A DNA stretch of 64,000 bases from Allantophomopsis cytisporea. Taxonomy: Eukaryota > Ascomycota > Leotiomycetes > Phacidiales > Phacidiaceae. Of this stretch, positions 1 through 11,463 are shown one piece after another. Position numbers and translations under genes: made by a program. The DNA lies in the NCBI GenBank assembly GCA_024752435.1, contig CP103025.1, positions 310,001 to 374,000 on the forward strand, in the 5' to 3' direction. The stretch's first letter is position 1; each line of letters begins with the position of its first letter. The notes beneath the pieces were generated by a model. That model was not told the origin of the DNA and did not search any database. It saw only the letters and a list, made by a program, of their open reading frames with translations.

Positions 1-1228
1 ACCTTCAACTCCTCATTTCCCCTAAGTAAATCCTCCAACCAATCGCCCGCCATAGTAAGAACCGCACTCTTACTAAATCCTCCGCCCCTAAGATCAGGAA
101 CGAGCTCACCCAGATCCTCAAAGCCCTCCTTAATCAGCGTCCGCCGCTTCTGTTCGCTCCGAATATGATTCTCGCGCTTCTGCTCCTCCGTCAAATTCTC
201 CCGCGCAGCCTTCGCCTCAGCCGCACGCGTAGCGCTGGATTTACGCTCCTCCTTCCGCCGCTTCTTGGGCTTTTCGGCGTCCGTCATCTTCCGCTTCTTC
301 TCGCCCTCAACGGCGTCCCCGCTCTCCCGCTCGCCAGTCCCTGCGTCTCCTGATCCCGTCGCTTCTGTACGCCGGACTGCAACTGGGCTTGTTTGTCGCG
401 TGTTTACCGCCGTTCCACTCGCACTTGCCGGCTCGAAACATTCTGTCCTTTGCATCAGATTGCGCTCCAACATATCAGCTGATTCTTGCCCTGGTGGTGC
501 AACAAAGCTTGGGTTTGCGAAGGCGGCATCTGAGCCCCATCGGATATCGACTGCCTTGGAGGGCTCGCGGGGTACGCGGCCATTGGAGGCGAACATGTCG
601 GCATAGAAGTTCTCGGACATAAACTCCTCTGGTCTTTTTCGGGCAAGGCCATTATGGCTGGGAAGTCCGTGGTGGGTGGGCTGGAGAGGAGCGTGTTGGA
701 TAGCCGGATGTGATATGGAGGAGAACGGATCCACCATGCTTTGACTTCGGCTTCCCTGGAGGAGGGCAGTGGCTGCAAAGACATCCGCCGATGTGGTGGG
801 CGTGCCGGCCGGGATCCCAAAGTTCTCGACTGGTGGGTGGGTTTGCGGACCGAAGGAGGAAGTGGTCCCCATGAATGTAGGCGGTAGCTCGTGTGACCAG
901 GGGAACATATCTCCATTTTGATTATTTCCATCCCCGCTCCCGGTCCCGTTCTTGCTGTCGAAGAAGTAGTTGTCATTGGATTCATCGTTGCCGAAGCCAT
1001 CGAAGAAGTGTTCTAAGTTCTTGGAGTCGTTGTCGTCGAGGAGGGCAGCTCCGGCTGCTGGCGGTGGTGGTGGGTAGGGGAAGTTATTATCAGATGAGTC
1101 GAACGAATCTACATGGACGAGGTAGATTAGTGTTTGTTGTTTACAAGCAAGCCTTATGATAGAGATGTTGGATGTGTAAAATACATACAGCCAAATGGCA
1201 TGTCGTTCGGTGGCTTCGAAGAACCCAT
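1..1228 (-). CDS. bHLH transcription factor (MLX/Ino4-like), 3' part outside window
   Basis: Probable nuclear DNA-binding regulator. Exon 1 is 1189-1228, beginning at an ATG whose product starts MGSSKPPNDMPFG. The intron is 1109-1188 (donor GTATGT, ACTAAT branch, acceptor TAG). Exon 2 runs from 1108 off the left edge, giving 382 visible codons. A long low-complexity N-terminus, rich in Pro, Asn, Asp and Ser, is followed by a Lys/Arg-rich stretch (KKRRKEERK, about 225-265) and then a bHLH: basic region RENHIRSEQKRR, helix 1 TLIKEGFEDLGELVP, a short loop with RGGGFSKSAVL, helix 2 ending WLEDLL close to position 1. This E-x2-R basic region and the loop resemble fungal Ino4/MLX-type bHLH proteins, which bind E-box DNA as dimers; the exact target is not visible. 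Any leucine zipper and the stop codon lie outside. The competing minus-strand frame at 455-1000 is a shadow. Confidence 0.85.
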
Positions 1229-1919
1229 ACTGGGACGCTGAACCGCAAGCATGGATGTCGTCGCTCCGGGGCAGATGGCTTCTTAGTATAATCGTAACCA
1301 ACACTTCTCTGGTAGAGATTCCCTCGTCATAAACGTCGACCCATGAGCTTCGCCTTGACGAATGTGGAGTGCGGTTCTGGAAGGAAAAAAAGATGTGAGA
1401 TATAGGCAACCAATGGTTGTGCAGCCTCTCTGTTTTTTTTTCGATGGCTCCTTTTGTATTTCAAATTACGCGTCGTAAAATTCGGGTGAGATCGTTGGAG
1501 AATAAGGATAGTGATGATGATGATCTGCTGCACAGTGATGAAAGGATGAAAGATGTATGTCGTTGGTATTCGTATGTCTGTTGCGAATGTAAGGACTCGA
1601 CTCCCAACAAATGTCAGTAGGTAGGTAAGTAGGTAGGTAGTAGGTAGTTTGCTATGAGTGTAGCTTGTTGTCGCTACCTATCTCCACAGACACTTGTGGA
1701 TTAGATTATCGAGTGGCCCTTTCCTTTTTCCCACCCGGAGCTTTTGGGTTTCTGATGTGCTCTGCTCTGCTCTGATTTGATTTGAAGATAAGGTGCCGGC
1801 AAAGTCAGAGTTTGGGTGCAGATGTGGATGCAGATGCGGATGTGAATTGTGTTTGGATGTTTTGAATGAAGAAGCGGCTTGATGCTTGAGGAGTGGTGAA
1901 TTCCGGCGGGGGCGGGGGG

Positions 1920-1951
<32 letters not shown>

Positions 1952-2351
1952 TCCGTAGGTGTAAAGGGTTGTGTGTGTTGTCTTTGGATCAAAGGTCGAC
2001 CTTCATAATGTATTCTTGATGACCGCTCTTTGGTGTTGGGTTATGATCCTCTCCTCGCCTTTCCTTTTCCCTCTATCTCTTTCTCTCGACCTTCAGGCTC
2101 TGAATTCGTCGCCCGTCATTCATAGTTCACGGCTTATAGCTCATGGTTCTGGGTCCTAAGGTTCATCATCAACTCTGAATCACATGCAAACGAAAGAACA
2201 AACCACGCGCACTAATTTGGGGATGACCTAAGCTTGATTAAGTAAAGACTACTAAGACCTTCCCGACCCGGAAAACCAAGCCAGCCGGTGAATTTTATTT
2301 GATTTTTGCGGGAATAAATGCCTGTTAATTATGGCGAAAATGATATTATTA

Positions 2352-2505
2352 ACACACACACGCACACACACGCACACACACGCACACACACATGCACAAG
2401 AGGGGGAAGGGAGGGGAGGGGAGGGGAGGAGGAGAGGAGGAGAGGAGGAGAAAAGGAGAGGAGGAGAGGAGAGGGGAGGGGAGGGGAGGGGAGGGGAGGG
2501 AGGTG
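2352..2505. repeat. CA microsatellite joined to polypurine GGGGA tract
   Basis: About 45 bp of (CA)n with CGCACA interruptions is followed directly by about 100 bp that is almost purely G and A on the + strand, ending in repeated GGGGA units (about 2470-2503). The successive runs of three or more G could form a G-quadruplex, and the mirror-symmetric purine tract could form triplex DNA. It is non-coding; the peptide frames across it are repeat artefacts. Confidence 0.9.
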
Positions 2506-3117
2506 AAGTCGTAAAGATGATCTGGTCTGTCTGGTCTGGTGTGCTAGGGTGTGGTGCTCTTTCAAGTTTTCTATCCTCGACCTTTTTGATCTTTTCTATT
2601 TCTCTAACCCACTTTCATGTTATATCAATGCAAATAAATCTATCTATGCATCTAGGTGTTCTTCAGTTCGTCCATCCATTTATTTATTCACTTCTCTTAA
2701 TGCAATAAAAAGTCTACAAAAGAATTTATATCAAACTTTGTGTCAGTCTCATCATCCCGTGCTACCATTTACCACACCACCATTGCTGCATTGCAGGCAC
2801 GCAGTCAAAGGAAAAAGCTTGAATTAAAGTCAGTCTCCTTACCTGGGTACATGCACCGACCTACCTATCTACCTGGTCATTGTCTTGAATATTTATCAAC
2901 AAGTTCTATATCTATAGACACCTACGGATTGCTTCATCGTATATCTCGATATATAATTCTACCTCATTAGAATGCTAGAAGAGTAGTCTGCTGTCAACTG
3001 TAGACTGTCTGGGGGATATATGTATATATATACAGTCAGTCATACATATTACATACATACGAAGCACATATATATAACAGATCCAACAAACTCGTACTCC
3101 TTCAAAGGTACTTGTAC

Positions 3118-3240
3118 ATATATATACACATACATATACATCTACATACATCTACATTTACATACATCTACATACATCTACATTTACATACATCTACATA
3201 CAACTATATACATCTACATCCATCTATATACATCTACATC
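3118..3240. repeat. Degenerate TACATC/TACATA tandem repeat
   Basis: About 120 bp of imperfect hexamer repeats of the form TACATC, with TATACA and TTTACA variants. It lies about 400 bp upstream of the TMEM135-like start codon, in untranscribed or leader DNA. Confidence 0.85.
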
Positions 3241-3638
3241 CTCATACCTTCCAATCCCTCAGCGTTCGTCTTGCAGTGTCACTGTCACTGTCACTGCCTC
3301 AGCCATCATTAATCCCTCAACCCCCAGTGACCAACCCCCCTGTGCCCCTGCAAAACCGACCCCCAAAACATTCATCCACATCCTTTCAATTTCGCTTGCT
3401 AGCAACCACCTCTCCCCCCCCTCTCTCCCCCCACGGGGTATTATCCTGAATTAGCTCACACATTGAAAGATACCTCGGTTCAGTCCATCGTCCAACGTTC
3501 AAAACGTTCATGGGTGAAGAATAACTTGCCATCAAAAAAGGTAATATATAATTATTTCATAGTCGCCATAACTTGATATTTTATCCGCCACTGCGAGAAC
3601 ACAAAAAGCTGACTAAATGTGCCTAGGTGCGGCACCAA

Positions 3639-5358
3639 ATGGCGACACCGAGGTTGAATGGATCTCGACATGGAAATCCTACCCTTGATCACCTCGTACC
3701 TGCAGCTTTACGTCCTCTGGTAACAGCCTATATACTTGGTTATGCCTCCAGTACTACCCCGAGGTTACTCACCTTGCTTCTCACCCATTTGAGAAAGGAG
3801 GAGAAGAAGGGGAAAGGGAAGGATGTTGCTTCGTTTCGCGATTCTCTGTTGTTGATTTTGAAGAGTGGCCTGGAATGGCAGAGGTTCCCTACGTTTTGTG
3901 CTGCGCTCGTTGGTGGTTCGACATTACTTCAGGTATGATGATCGTGACTTGTCGGTGATGATAAATATTTGAATAGATGTTTCTAATATCTTGTAGCTAC
4001 CATTACGGAAGCTATTTACTCAATTTGCCAGGGGTTTATCACTCGTCGCACGAGAGAGGTGAGCGATTCCCAGTCAGTGCAAACGTCACATGATTGATAT
4101 CCAAATTCTTCCCATTTCCTTTCGTACTTCAACTGACCTTCAATAGACTCACCCGATTTATTTCAGCCTTCATAACAGGATGGCTTAGTCTCAAGCTTCT
4201 CCAATCTAAAGAAAGCGATGCATTCATTGAAAAAGTTCCCCCAAACACGTATCTAGAAGATGGCCGACCAAAAAGACCCACCAAGTTCGCAGGCCGAACA
4301 ATGGATCTGACCCTCTTTGCCGTCACCCGCGCAGCAGACATGATAGTCAGCGAGCTCTGGGCCCGAAGACGTCTTCGTAGAAAAGCGACAGGCCGCTGGA
4401 GTAAAGTATGTCTGCCCATTCCCCTCATTTTTCCACCTCCCTCATTTTGATTATCCCCCTTTTCTCCAGCCTCTCTATCTTTGGCGAACTAACTCTCACC
4501 CAGCTTGATACTTTAACAAGTACCCTCACCGATCCTCTAATATTCTCCACGTCCTCTGCCCTAATAATGTGGGCTTGGATCTACATCCCCTCCCGTCTGC
4601 CACGAGCCTACAACAAATGGATAGGGTCAGTGGCATCAGTTGACGCACGCCTCATCACCGCCCTCCGCGCCGCACGCTTCGGCGAGCTCAAATACGGCGT
4701 GGAAACAGGCGCCTCACCCATCCTCCAGTCCATGTGCGCTGACTACAACTGGCCATTATCCTGGGGAGATCCCGCAAAAACGATCCCATTCCCGTGCGAG
4801 ATAGTACACATGGGCACTGGGCCGAACTGCGAATGGGGCATCGCAATGCGCGCAGTCCGCGCCTTCAAGTGGGCCATGGCAACATACCTCCCGCTCAACC
4901 TGGCGCTGCAGCTACGACGACCCAGCTCGGCGGGCGTGAGGAAGGCTCTGAAGTCCGCGTTGCGCAGTTCGGGCTTCCTCGCATCTTTCATTGCTCTGTT
5001 CTACTACGGCGTATGTCTCGCGCGCACGCGCATCCCGCAAATCTATCTGCACCTCACACAGTCTACTATCCCTGTCTATGTGCGCCAGCAGATCGATAGC
5101 GGTGTGTGCATTGCTGCGGGCTGTGTCCTCTGCGGCTGGAGTATCCTACTTGAGAACGAATCCCGTCGGAAGGACATTGCGCTCTTCGTGGCGCCGAGGG
5201 CGTTAGCTACGCTTTTGCCGAGGCGATATTCTATGGAGTTGCAGTGGAGGGAGAATGCTGCCTTTGCATGTAGTACGGCAGTTGTTTTTGCGGCAGTTGC
5301 GGAGAAGCCTGAAAGGGTGAGGGGTGTGTTCGGGAGGATTTTGGGGAAGGTTTTGTAG
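3639..5358 (+). CDS. TMEM135-like multi-pass membrane protein
   Basis: Exons 3639-3932, 3997-4058, 4147-4405 and 4504-5358 give 489 residues. Each intron has GT-AG ends and the phases close; for the last one the first AG (about 4470) would lead to a stop, so the AG at 4502-4503 is used. The diagnostic segment is about residue 290: a Cys-rich stretch with FPCEIVHMGTGPNCEWGI followed by a run ending in FKWAMATYLPLNLALQLRR, which matches the C-rich region of TMEM135/PMP52 proteins (Cys-x-His-x-Gly...Cys, then a helix entering the membrane). Several hydrophobic helices follow, such as LASFIALFYYGVCLA, and the C-terminus ends in short basic Tim17-family-like loops. TMEM135 relatives act in peroxisomes and mitochondria (lipid handling, organelle dynamics in animals). 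Function in this fungus is inferred from family only. The ATG at 3639 is chosen because the upstream ATG at 3617 is out of frame. Confidence 0.8.
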
Positions 5359-6026
5359 GTAGGTGAGGTTTTGTAAGGTGGGGCTGATGGGCTGTTGTAA
5401 ATACATTTCATTTTTCTTCTCTTTTATTCTGTGGGAAAGGTCTCTTCTGAGCATTTGGTGCGATAAAATGAAAAGGTTATTTTGTATTCTCAGCGATTGA
5501 TGATCCTCAGAGTCGTGCGCTGATAGTATCGATATGTTGAAAGATGTACTTCGAAGTAAGTTAGGTATACAACCTGAATCTCAACTAAGATATCCGGTAT
5601 AGGTACCCTTTTGAACGCAGTTTATGCTAAAACAAACAATCCGATCCAAATATCACAGGGAAATCTACCCTGAAGAGGCGCACGTCTATTAGATACCTAA
5701 ATCACTTACTTTACCTTGGTACCTTACCCACATTACTCTTCCGACATCTCAGCCCCAAACTCCAAAACACACAATCAACTTCATCGCTTCAGCTTCACTT
5801 CATCTCACAAATGTCTCACCAAGAACGCAAACTTCATCTCGGGATCTTCACCGCTAAAGTTCAGCCGTTTCAGCTATCATCGCAAGTCGAGTCGTGCACT
5901 CACATTGGGTCTTTCTGATATCGGATACATCATCCACATCGGCTTGCTCTTCATCCCAATCAACAACCTAACCCAACAACCACCACTTCCATCTCATCAT
6001 CCCTCACAACAACAACAACAACAACA
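5359..6026. other. Intergenic region and leader
   Basis: 3' flank of the TMEM135-like gene and 5' flank of the next small gene. The frame open at 5716-6201 overlaps the small gene in another frame and is not supported. A run of CAA repeats (about 6006-6026) abuts the ATG at 6027, an unstructured leader of the kind often found before fungal start codons. Confidence 0.6.
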
Positions 6027-6416
6027 ATGGCACCGCTCCCATCAGAAAATTGCATCGTCATCCGAGCCGCCAATCTCAATCTCCCAGCATCAGCATCAAC
6101 CCCAGCTCAACCTCCCCTCCCAACCCCGACATCAATTCCAACCATTTTCACATCCACCCCAACTCCCCTCCCCCCCTCAATCACAATCCCCACGCTCCTA
6201 GGCAGCGCCTTAGCAAGTATCCTCCTAACCATCCTCCTCGCCCACCTCCTAAAATCCTGCCTCGTCAAACCCACCCCAGAAACATTAAACTCGTCCAAAC
6301 GCAACCCTTTCAACAGCTACCGCTCGATATCTCACTACCCGCATGATGTCGAGCTGGGCATTCCACTACCTACTTATTCGCCGCGGCCAGAGGAGGGAAT
6401 GGACTTCGGTAGGTAA
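6027..6416 (+). CDS. Small Pro/Ser/Thr-rich single-pass membrane protein
   Basis: A 129-residue frame starts directly after a CAA-repeat leader. Residues 1-50 are rich in Pro, Ser and Thr. Residues about 52-74 form one hydrophobic helix (ITIPTLLGSALASILLTILL). A short polar tail with PHDVELGIPLPTYSPRPEEG follows, which looks cytosolic. I do not recognise a family. The stop TAA at 6414-6416 is followed in the same frame by 75 more open codons, and another open frame (6566-6844) ends with a plausible tail containing EFATPPPAYG. A longer spliced product is therefore possible, but I found no convincing donor/acceptor pair, since the region is GC-rich and lacks a clear branch site. Treat the C-terminus as unsettled. 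Confidence 0.5.
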   Translation: MAPLPSENCIVIRAANLNLPASASTPAQPPLPTPTSIPTIFTSTPTPLPPSITIPTLLGSALASILLTILLAHLLKSCLVKPTPETLNSSKRNPFNSYRSISHYPHDVELGIPLPTYSPRPEEGMDFGR

Positions 6417-7035
6417 ATGAGAGGTGGGGAGTGGCGCAGAAGTGCAAGAGTAGAGCGCTGGCCGCGCGCTGTGTTGCGGGATTCGGGCTTTGCGGGAGGA
6501 GATTTGCGTGCTGGCTTGTGTGAATCGTCTACGCCGACGCCTATTCCTCGGATCACTTTTGATGAGAGGGGGGAGAGGCTTTGGGGGCGTGGGCGCGGGC
6601 GTGGGCGTGGGTGTGGGATAAGATGCGGGATGGGGTCGGTATGAGGTGGGGTATGAGATTTGGTATCAGGCGGAGTGCAAATGGGAGGAGACGCGTTTGT
6701 GAGGGGCTTATGTGGGCTATTCGTGGAGCGAGGAGTTATGAGAGGAGGGAGTTTGCGACGCCGCCGCCTGCTTATGGCGTATTTGGAAGGATGCGAGGCT
6801 GTGTGGTAGTGCGCAGTCTTCGAGGCGGTAGGATGTACGGTTAACGAAGGCTTATGAGGTTACTTGGTGGTGTCTCTTTTTTGAGTTATAGTGGGATTCC
6901 TGTACTTTTTGTTACGCGCTTTAGCGTTTTGTTTTCTGTATGGAGTTGGCGGTGGACTTGAAGAGACTATATAGGCTTGTCAAGAGATTTCAATATCGGG
7001 TTCGAATGCATAAGCCTTGGACATAAAGAGCCTTC
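6417..7035. other. GC-rich flank, possible missed exons
   Basis: GC-rich up to about 6800, with overlapping open frames but no start or splice pattern I trust (see the small membrane protein). Beyond 6845 it is ordinary AT-richer intergenic DNA. Confidence 0.4.
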
Positions 7036-7490
7036 TTGGCCGCGAGAATGCTTAATTATGCCAATGATGCAGAACTTCTTGTTTGAATAGGATACCATTT
7101 GCACTCGACAGATGAACTACACTCATGGCTTGTGGCATTGGGAAGAGCTGGATTGGAGATCCAGGGATTCGATATTAAGGCTGACTTTGAGCACTCGACT
7201 CGCAAGATGAGTGAGATTTTGTTGCATGCCGCTGATATCAAGCCGTGTCTGGAACTGGGCGTGATTTCTGTATGAGTTGTGGTGTCAAATGGATATCGAT
7301 GCGTATGGTTTAGTATCAGCGCTGATGAAAGCTGAACTTGAACATGAACAGATTTTCACATTCAAATCTCGAAGCTTACCTCATTGTCTGGGCGGGATTT
7401 TGCAAAGTCTAGGAATAGACTCGAGCAAAAGTAAAGATTCAAATGTTTCGGAACTCGAAGCAAACGATAAGCTCTGCACATAGCTCAAAT
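7036..7490 (+). pseudogene. Decayed N-terminal relic upstream of the NLR
   Basis: Coding-like reading can be followed but is broken. From 7036 the frame reads AFLAARMLNYANDAELLV, a TGA stop, then about 60 residues including HSTDELHSWLVALGRAGLEI up to a TGA at 7273-7275. A different frame then continues from about 7286 (MDIDAYGLVSALMKAELEHE) to a stop at 7483. The first part is in the same frame as the NACHT relic downstream, so it may be the N-terminal region of the same protein. I cannot assign a domain. It could also be a neighbouring dead gene. Confidence 0.4.
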
Positions 7491-7932
7491 TTGAATGAGA
7501 TCTTTTAAGATTCGTTGTTTCTTTCATATCAAAACTCCAACCTCTTTCGCAACTGGCCTTTAATGAATAAGTCGATGACGTCTCACATGGCATCGTCTAA
7601 TTTTGAAGGTTTTCATCAGTTGTCATCGTACTCCATGTCGGCATACATGCTCGAAACTCGATTGGTTGCACGAGGATGGTCATATACTGAATACTCCTGA
7701 CTTACACGATCAATCAGTCTATTTTTGAATCAGTGAAGTCGTGCGCTGCTGGACAAAAATCACAAGGAAATTCGGTCAATCATTGTGGCACTGTTTGGGA
7801 TAGGCAAGAGATGGCACTAGGCTAGAATATGTCTACATCTACACCTCAACTTGGCAAAGGAATGATGATACTAGTGTTATATTTTTTCTTCTGGCAGTAT
7901 CACTCCATATATCCCGGTCCTCATATGAGACA

Positions 7933-10704
7933 ATGCAACCAGGTTCACCGCGCGTTCCGCTCATTGTCTTAGAGTGTGAAGAAGCTAGATTTTATTACGC
8001 AGTTGCGGCAATATCAGAGTACTACTCCACATCGGGTCGTCTTAAGATTGAGCGCATCTCTGAGGATACTTTACCCTCGAATCGATGTTACATTAATCTA
8101 GCCATCGTGAAATATTCAAACAAAGAAACCACAAAGAACCAAAAATCTCCATTCTCACATTTGACTCGTCTCAGGTGACGCGAAGTTGATGAGGGTTCTC
8201 AATTAGACTTGCCTACGCTCTTTAGTCAGAGGAAACGTTCAGACGGCGTATTCGTTACTCCAAAGAGAATTCTGATTCGAGGTGATGCAGGAGTTGGTAA
8301 AACCACCTTGTTCAAGAAGATCGTCCATGTTTACATCCACAAAGGCATGTGGCAGCAATTACTTGATTGTCTTCTCTGGGTGCCCCTGCGACGACTCAAG
8401 GGGAAACCAGAAGGAACATGCAATCTTAGAGACTTGATTCATGGGGTATTCTTTTCGAAGCATATGGAAGGGAAGCTGTTGGCAGAGACATTGTGGAAGT
8501 CAATAGATCATCAGAGTACCAGTATCAAAATTCTACTCCTACTCGATGGCCTGGATGAAGTTTCCTCTGAGTTGAGCTCTCAGAGCAGCACGAGACAATT
8601 TCTTGAGCAGCTTCTGCAAAATTCAAGCGTCAGCATTACCTCTCGACCCTATATGGTTAATTGAGATAGCCTCGGGCGTCTTGATTGGGAGAAACAGCTA
8701 GGCAAATACAGTTGTTCATCAAAAGTCGCCCACTCATTCAAGGATTGGTACGAATCCCCATTCAGCTAGATGCATTGTGTTATAGCTGGAACAAAAGGCT
8801 CTTTTTGAAAAAAGATCCCAAAGACAAAGACAATGACCTATGAACCTATTACACGGAATCTGTGGCAGAAAGACATGTTGTCGTTGGAGAAGGAAGATCA
8901 AGGAAAGCGACTGATGGATAGTACTGTACGGAATCTTAACACACAAGCACAGATTGAACGTGTGATGGGAAAAGAAATTGATCTTCTTGAAGGTCTTGCA
9001 TTTATTGGTCTCCACAACATCATCATCGAGTTCGACGCAGAGCATAGGGGTCAAATATCCGAATACCTGGACAAGATGATAGCGGGCCTCCCCCTCTCTC
9101 ACGAAGACACATTCAAGCACCTCTCATTTCTACGCACATCAGATAACACCTTAAAAGATAGTGAGCAAGTTTATCACTTCTTGCACCTCACTTTTCAGGA
9201 TTTCTTCGCCGCCAGATATGTTGCGAAGCGTTGGGCAAAGAGCGAGGTGCTCTTCTGCTTCACACTTGGGAAGTCAACATTACAGACTACTATCAGTCCC
9301 CAAGATTTTCTGCGGAAAGAAAAGTACAACCCACAAGATTACATTCTATGGCCTTTCCTTACAGGTTTGCTATTTGAGCATGGGAGCAAAGAGCTTCTTA
9401 GCTATTTCAACTTGCTGGAAGATAATGCGCGCGACATATTGGGACCAGCACATCAGCGCCTTCTTGTGAATTGCCTCTGTGAAGTGATTCGGTCAAGTTC
9501 GGAGGGCAATACCAGTGACTTCAATGGCATCCAAAAAAGCATTGAAAATCAGCTATTCTTTGGGCTGTTATACGAAATTGAACGTGGTATCCGTCCCAAA
9601 ATCGGACTGGGTGCTCAGAGCGAATTCCCCGAGTATATCTTTAACACTCTAGTCTTGTGTTTGAAAAACTCAGTAACTATATCACACGCGTCTGTGGTAC
9701 TGTATGACTAGCCAACTCAGCCCCAGGTTATCCTCAATACTATAGCTTTATTGTTAAAGGATGAAGATTTTGAGGTTAGAGCAGATACGGCTATGATTCT
9801 AGAGTGCCACTCGAGTCTGCCCCGAGATATCGTCAGCACTCTAGCTCGGTATACGAAGGGAAAAGACTCTAACGTCAGGCATCACGCACTTAGAGTCCTA
9901 CATTTCCAATCAAATCTACATTATAACATCCTTAACCATATAGTTTTGTGTTTGCAAGACGAAGACGTAAGCATAAGGCTCCAAACAGTTGAAACTTTAG
10001 CCAATCAGCCAAGTCTACCACAGAACATCTTGATTATTCTAGTCTCATGTCCACAGGATGAAGACTATAAGATTAGGTATACAGCAGTTCAGGCCCTCGA
10101 AAACCGAATACTATCTCAAGGTATCATCAACTTCGTAGCCTCATGTCTACAAAACGAAGACTTCCGTCTCAGGCGTTTGGCAGCTGAGGTCCTGCGCAGC
10201 CAACCAAGTCTTCACCACGATGTCATCGACGCTCTAGTCTTGTCTTTACAGGATGAAGATGGAACCGTAAGGTATGCAGCGATAGAAGCTTTAGGTAAAT
10301 AGTCAAATCTCGCCCAGGATATTATCATGCACATGTTATCAGTTGAAGGTGACTTCTTTCCAAGAAGACTATTGACTTGTGAAAGCTTTGATGAGACATC
10401 GAAACTTTTATTACATGCTTCCGTCACTGGGGATACCGCAGCTGAAGAGTTTATATGAGTTTTGGACGAAGGAAGATTTTCTGAGCAGCTGAGCTGTTAT
10501 GTAGAGGGTTATCATCTCTTCATCGATATGCCAGAGGGATTTCAAGAGGCTAGATTTGGTCGCAGTCAAAAGGAGAGATTTGGAAAGGCAATCAGTGAAG
10601 CAAGGGAGGAGCCGTGCATGCCACCTGCTCTTCAAGAGTATGACATAGCGTTTGAAGTACAGTGCTGGAAGTTGGCGTTTTCTAAGCATAGATATCGAGG
10701 CTAG
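7933..10704 (+). pseudogene. NACHT-HEAT repeat NLR-like protein, disabled
   Basis: Remnant of a fungal STAND/NLR protein (family role: nucleotide-controlled signalling in non-self recognition). Order: N-terminal segment (about 7990-8140) with GRLKIER and CYINLAIV, characteristic of fungal NACHT proteins; P-loop GDAGVGKTTL (about 8281-8310); Walker B LLLLDGLDEV (about 8535-8565); SITSRP sensor (about 8631-8650); helical region with IQGLVRIPIQLDALCYSW, read in a shifted frame (about 8730-8790); a long alpha-helical block (8833-9708); then about six HEAT-type repeats of about 32 residues ending in QDEDxxxRxxAxxAL patterns (9750-10400). In-frame stops: TGA 8176, TGA 8662, TAG 9709, TAG 10300, TGA 10456. 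Frame changes occur near 8700-8715 and 8830-8845, and part of the region after the sensor motif seems deleted. Several stops fit CAG-to-TAG or CGA-to-TGA changes. No intron arrangement removes all the lesions. Confidence 0.85.
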
Positions 10705-11463
10705 GGGGTTTCTATTTTAATAGTCGAGGGGAAACTGTTTCGAATTTGAGTCTAATAGATGCTTATGCATGAGAGCGATTATGTACGCGTAACTTTAAGA
10801 AATACCAATTTATCGATTGGACATCTAAACCAACAACAGCATGAAGAAGAGCGCGATGCCATCATTGATACTTATGAATTTCTAAGCACCCGGTATGTGA
10901 AGATGTAACTGCCACTCCCACGCCATCCATGCTTGTCTTGACGCCCGTATCACCTGACGGCCGACATGTGCTATGGCTATCAGTAAAGTGTCCTATGTTT
11001 CTGCAAGCCGTGGTGTTGTCAGTTATATATTTCTCCTTGTAATCAAGCTCGGAGTCGGGGAAGCTCTGTCAGCAAACTGAACAATGTTTTATTCGATGCC
11101 GGTGTATGGAGATATTGCAGGAGCTGTGCGTGGTTTGTGTATGAGTAGCAATATTGAATGAGTATTAACGTCATCTGAACTCGCCACCATCGAGTAATAT
11201 TGCTTAATATCGAGCTTCTGTACAGCAAAGACCTTGTGGAGCAGCAGTTTTCCGAGAAAACTAAGATCCAGTAAAACATCAAAAGGATCTGTTGCTTTGA
11301 GCAAGGGCGGTAGCGGTCACGTAAATCACAAACGATTATCGATTCCAAAATCTTCTCAAATCTCCTCAATATTGATATGCTAGTATACAACCCACATCAC
11401 TCATAACTCATAAAGTCGTCTATAATACAAAATACACATCGAATCAAATCATCTCACCCCACT
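10705..11463. other. Intergenic region between convergent NLR relic and next gene
   Basis: AT-rich, only short chance frames on both strands. I see no gene. It is the 3' flank of both the NLR relic and the minus-strand gene ending at 11464. Confidence 0.6.

Larger units (their letters stand above)
1229..3638. other. Intergenic region rich in simple repeats
   Basis: No convincing gene. It is the shared 5' region of the divergent bHLH and TMEM135-like genes. It holds GTAG repeats (about 1616-1648), TGAT repeats (about 1923-1950), a CA tract, a long GA/G tract, and TACATC-type repeats, plus AT-rich DNA around 2550-3100. The open frames here are short and come from repeats. Confidence 0.7.

Noticed and set aside
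455..1000. 181-codon minus-strand frame
   Set aside because: It overlaps the bHLH gene in another frame. The frame that carries the bHLH domain and the spliced N-terminus is the supported one.
5716..6201. 161-codon plus-strand frame
   Set aside because: It reads leader sequence and overlaps the small membrane protein in another frame; it is Gln/Pro/Ser low complexity from CAA repeats.
6995..7020. tRNA-like T-loop GGTTCGAATGC
   Set aside because: No matching D arm, anticodon arm or acceptor stem around it.
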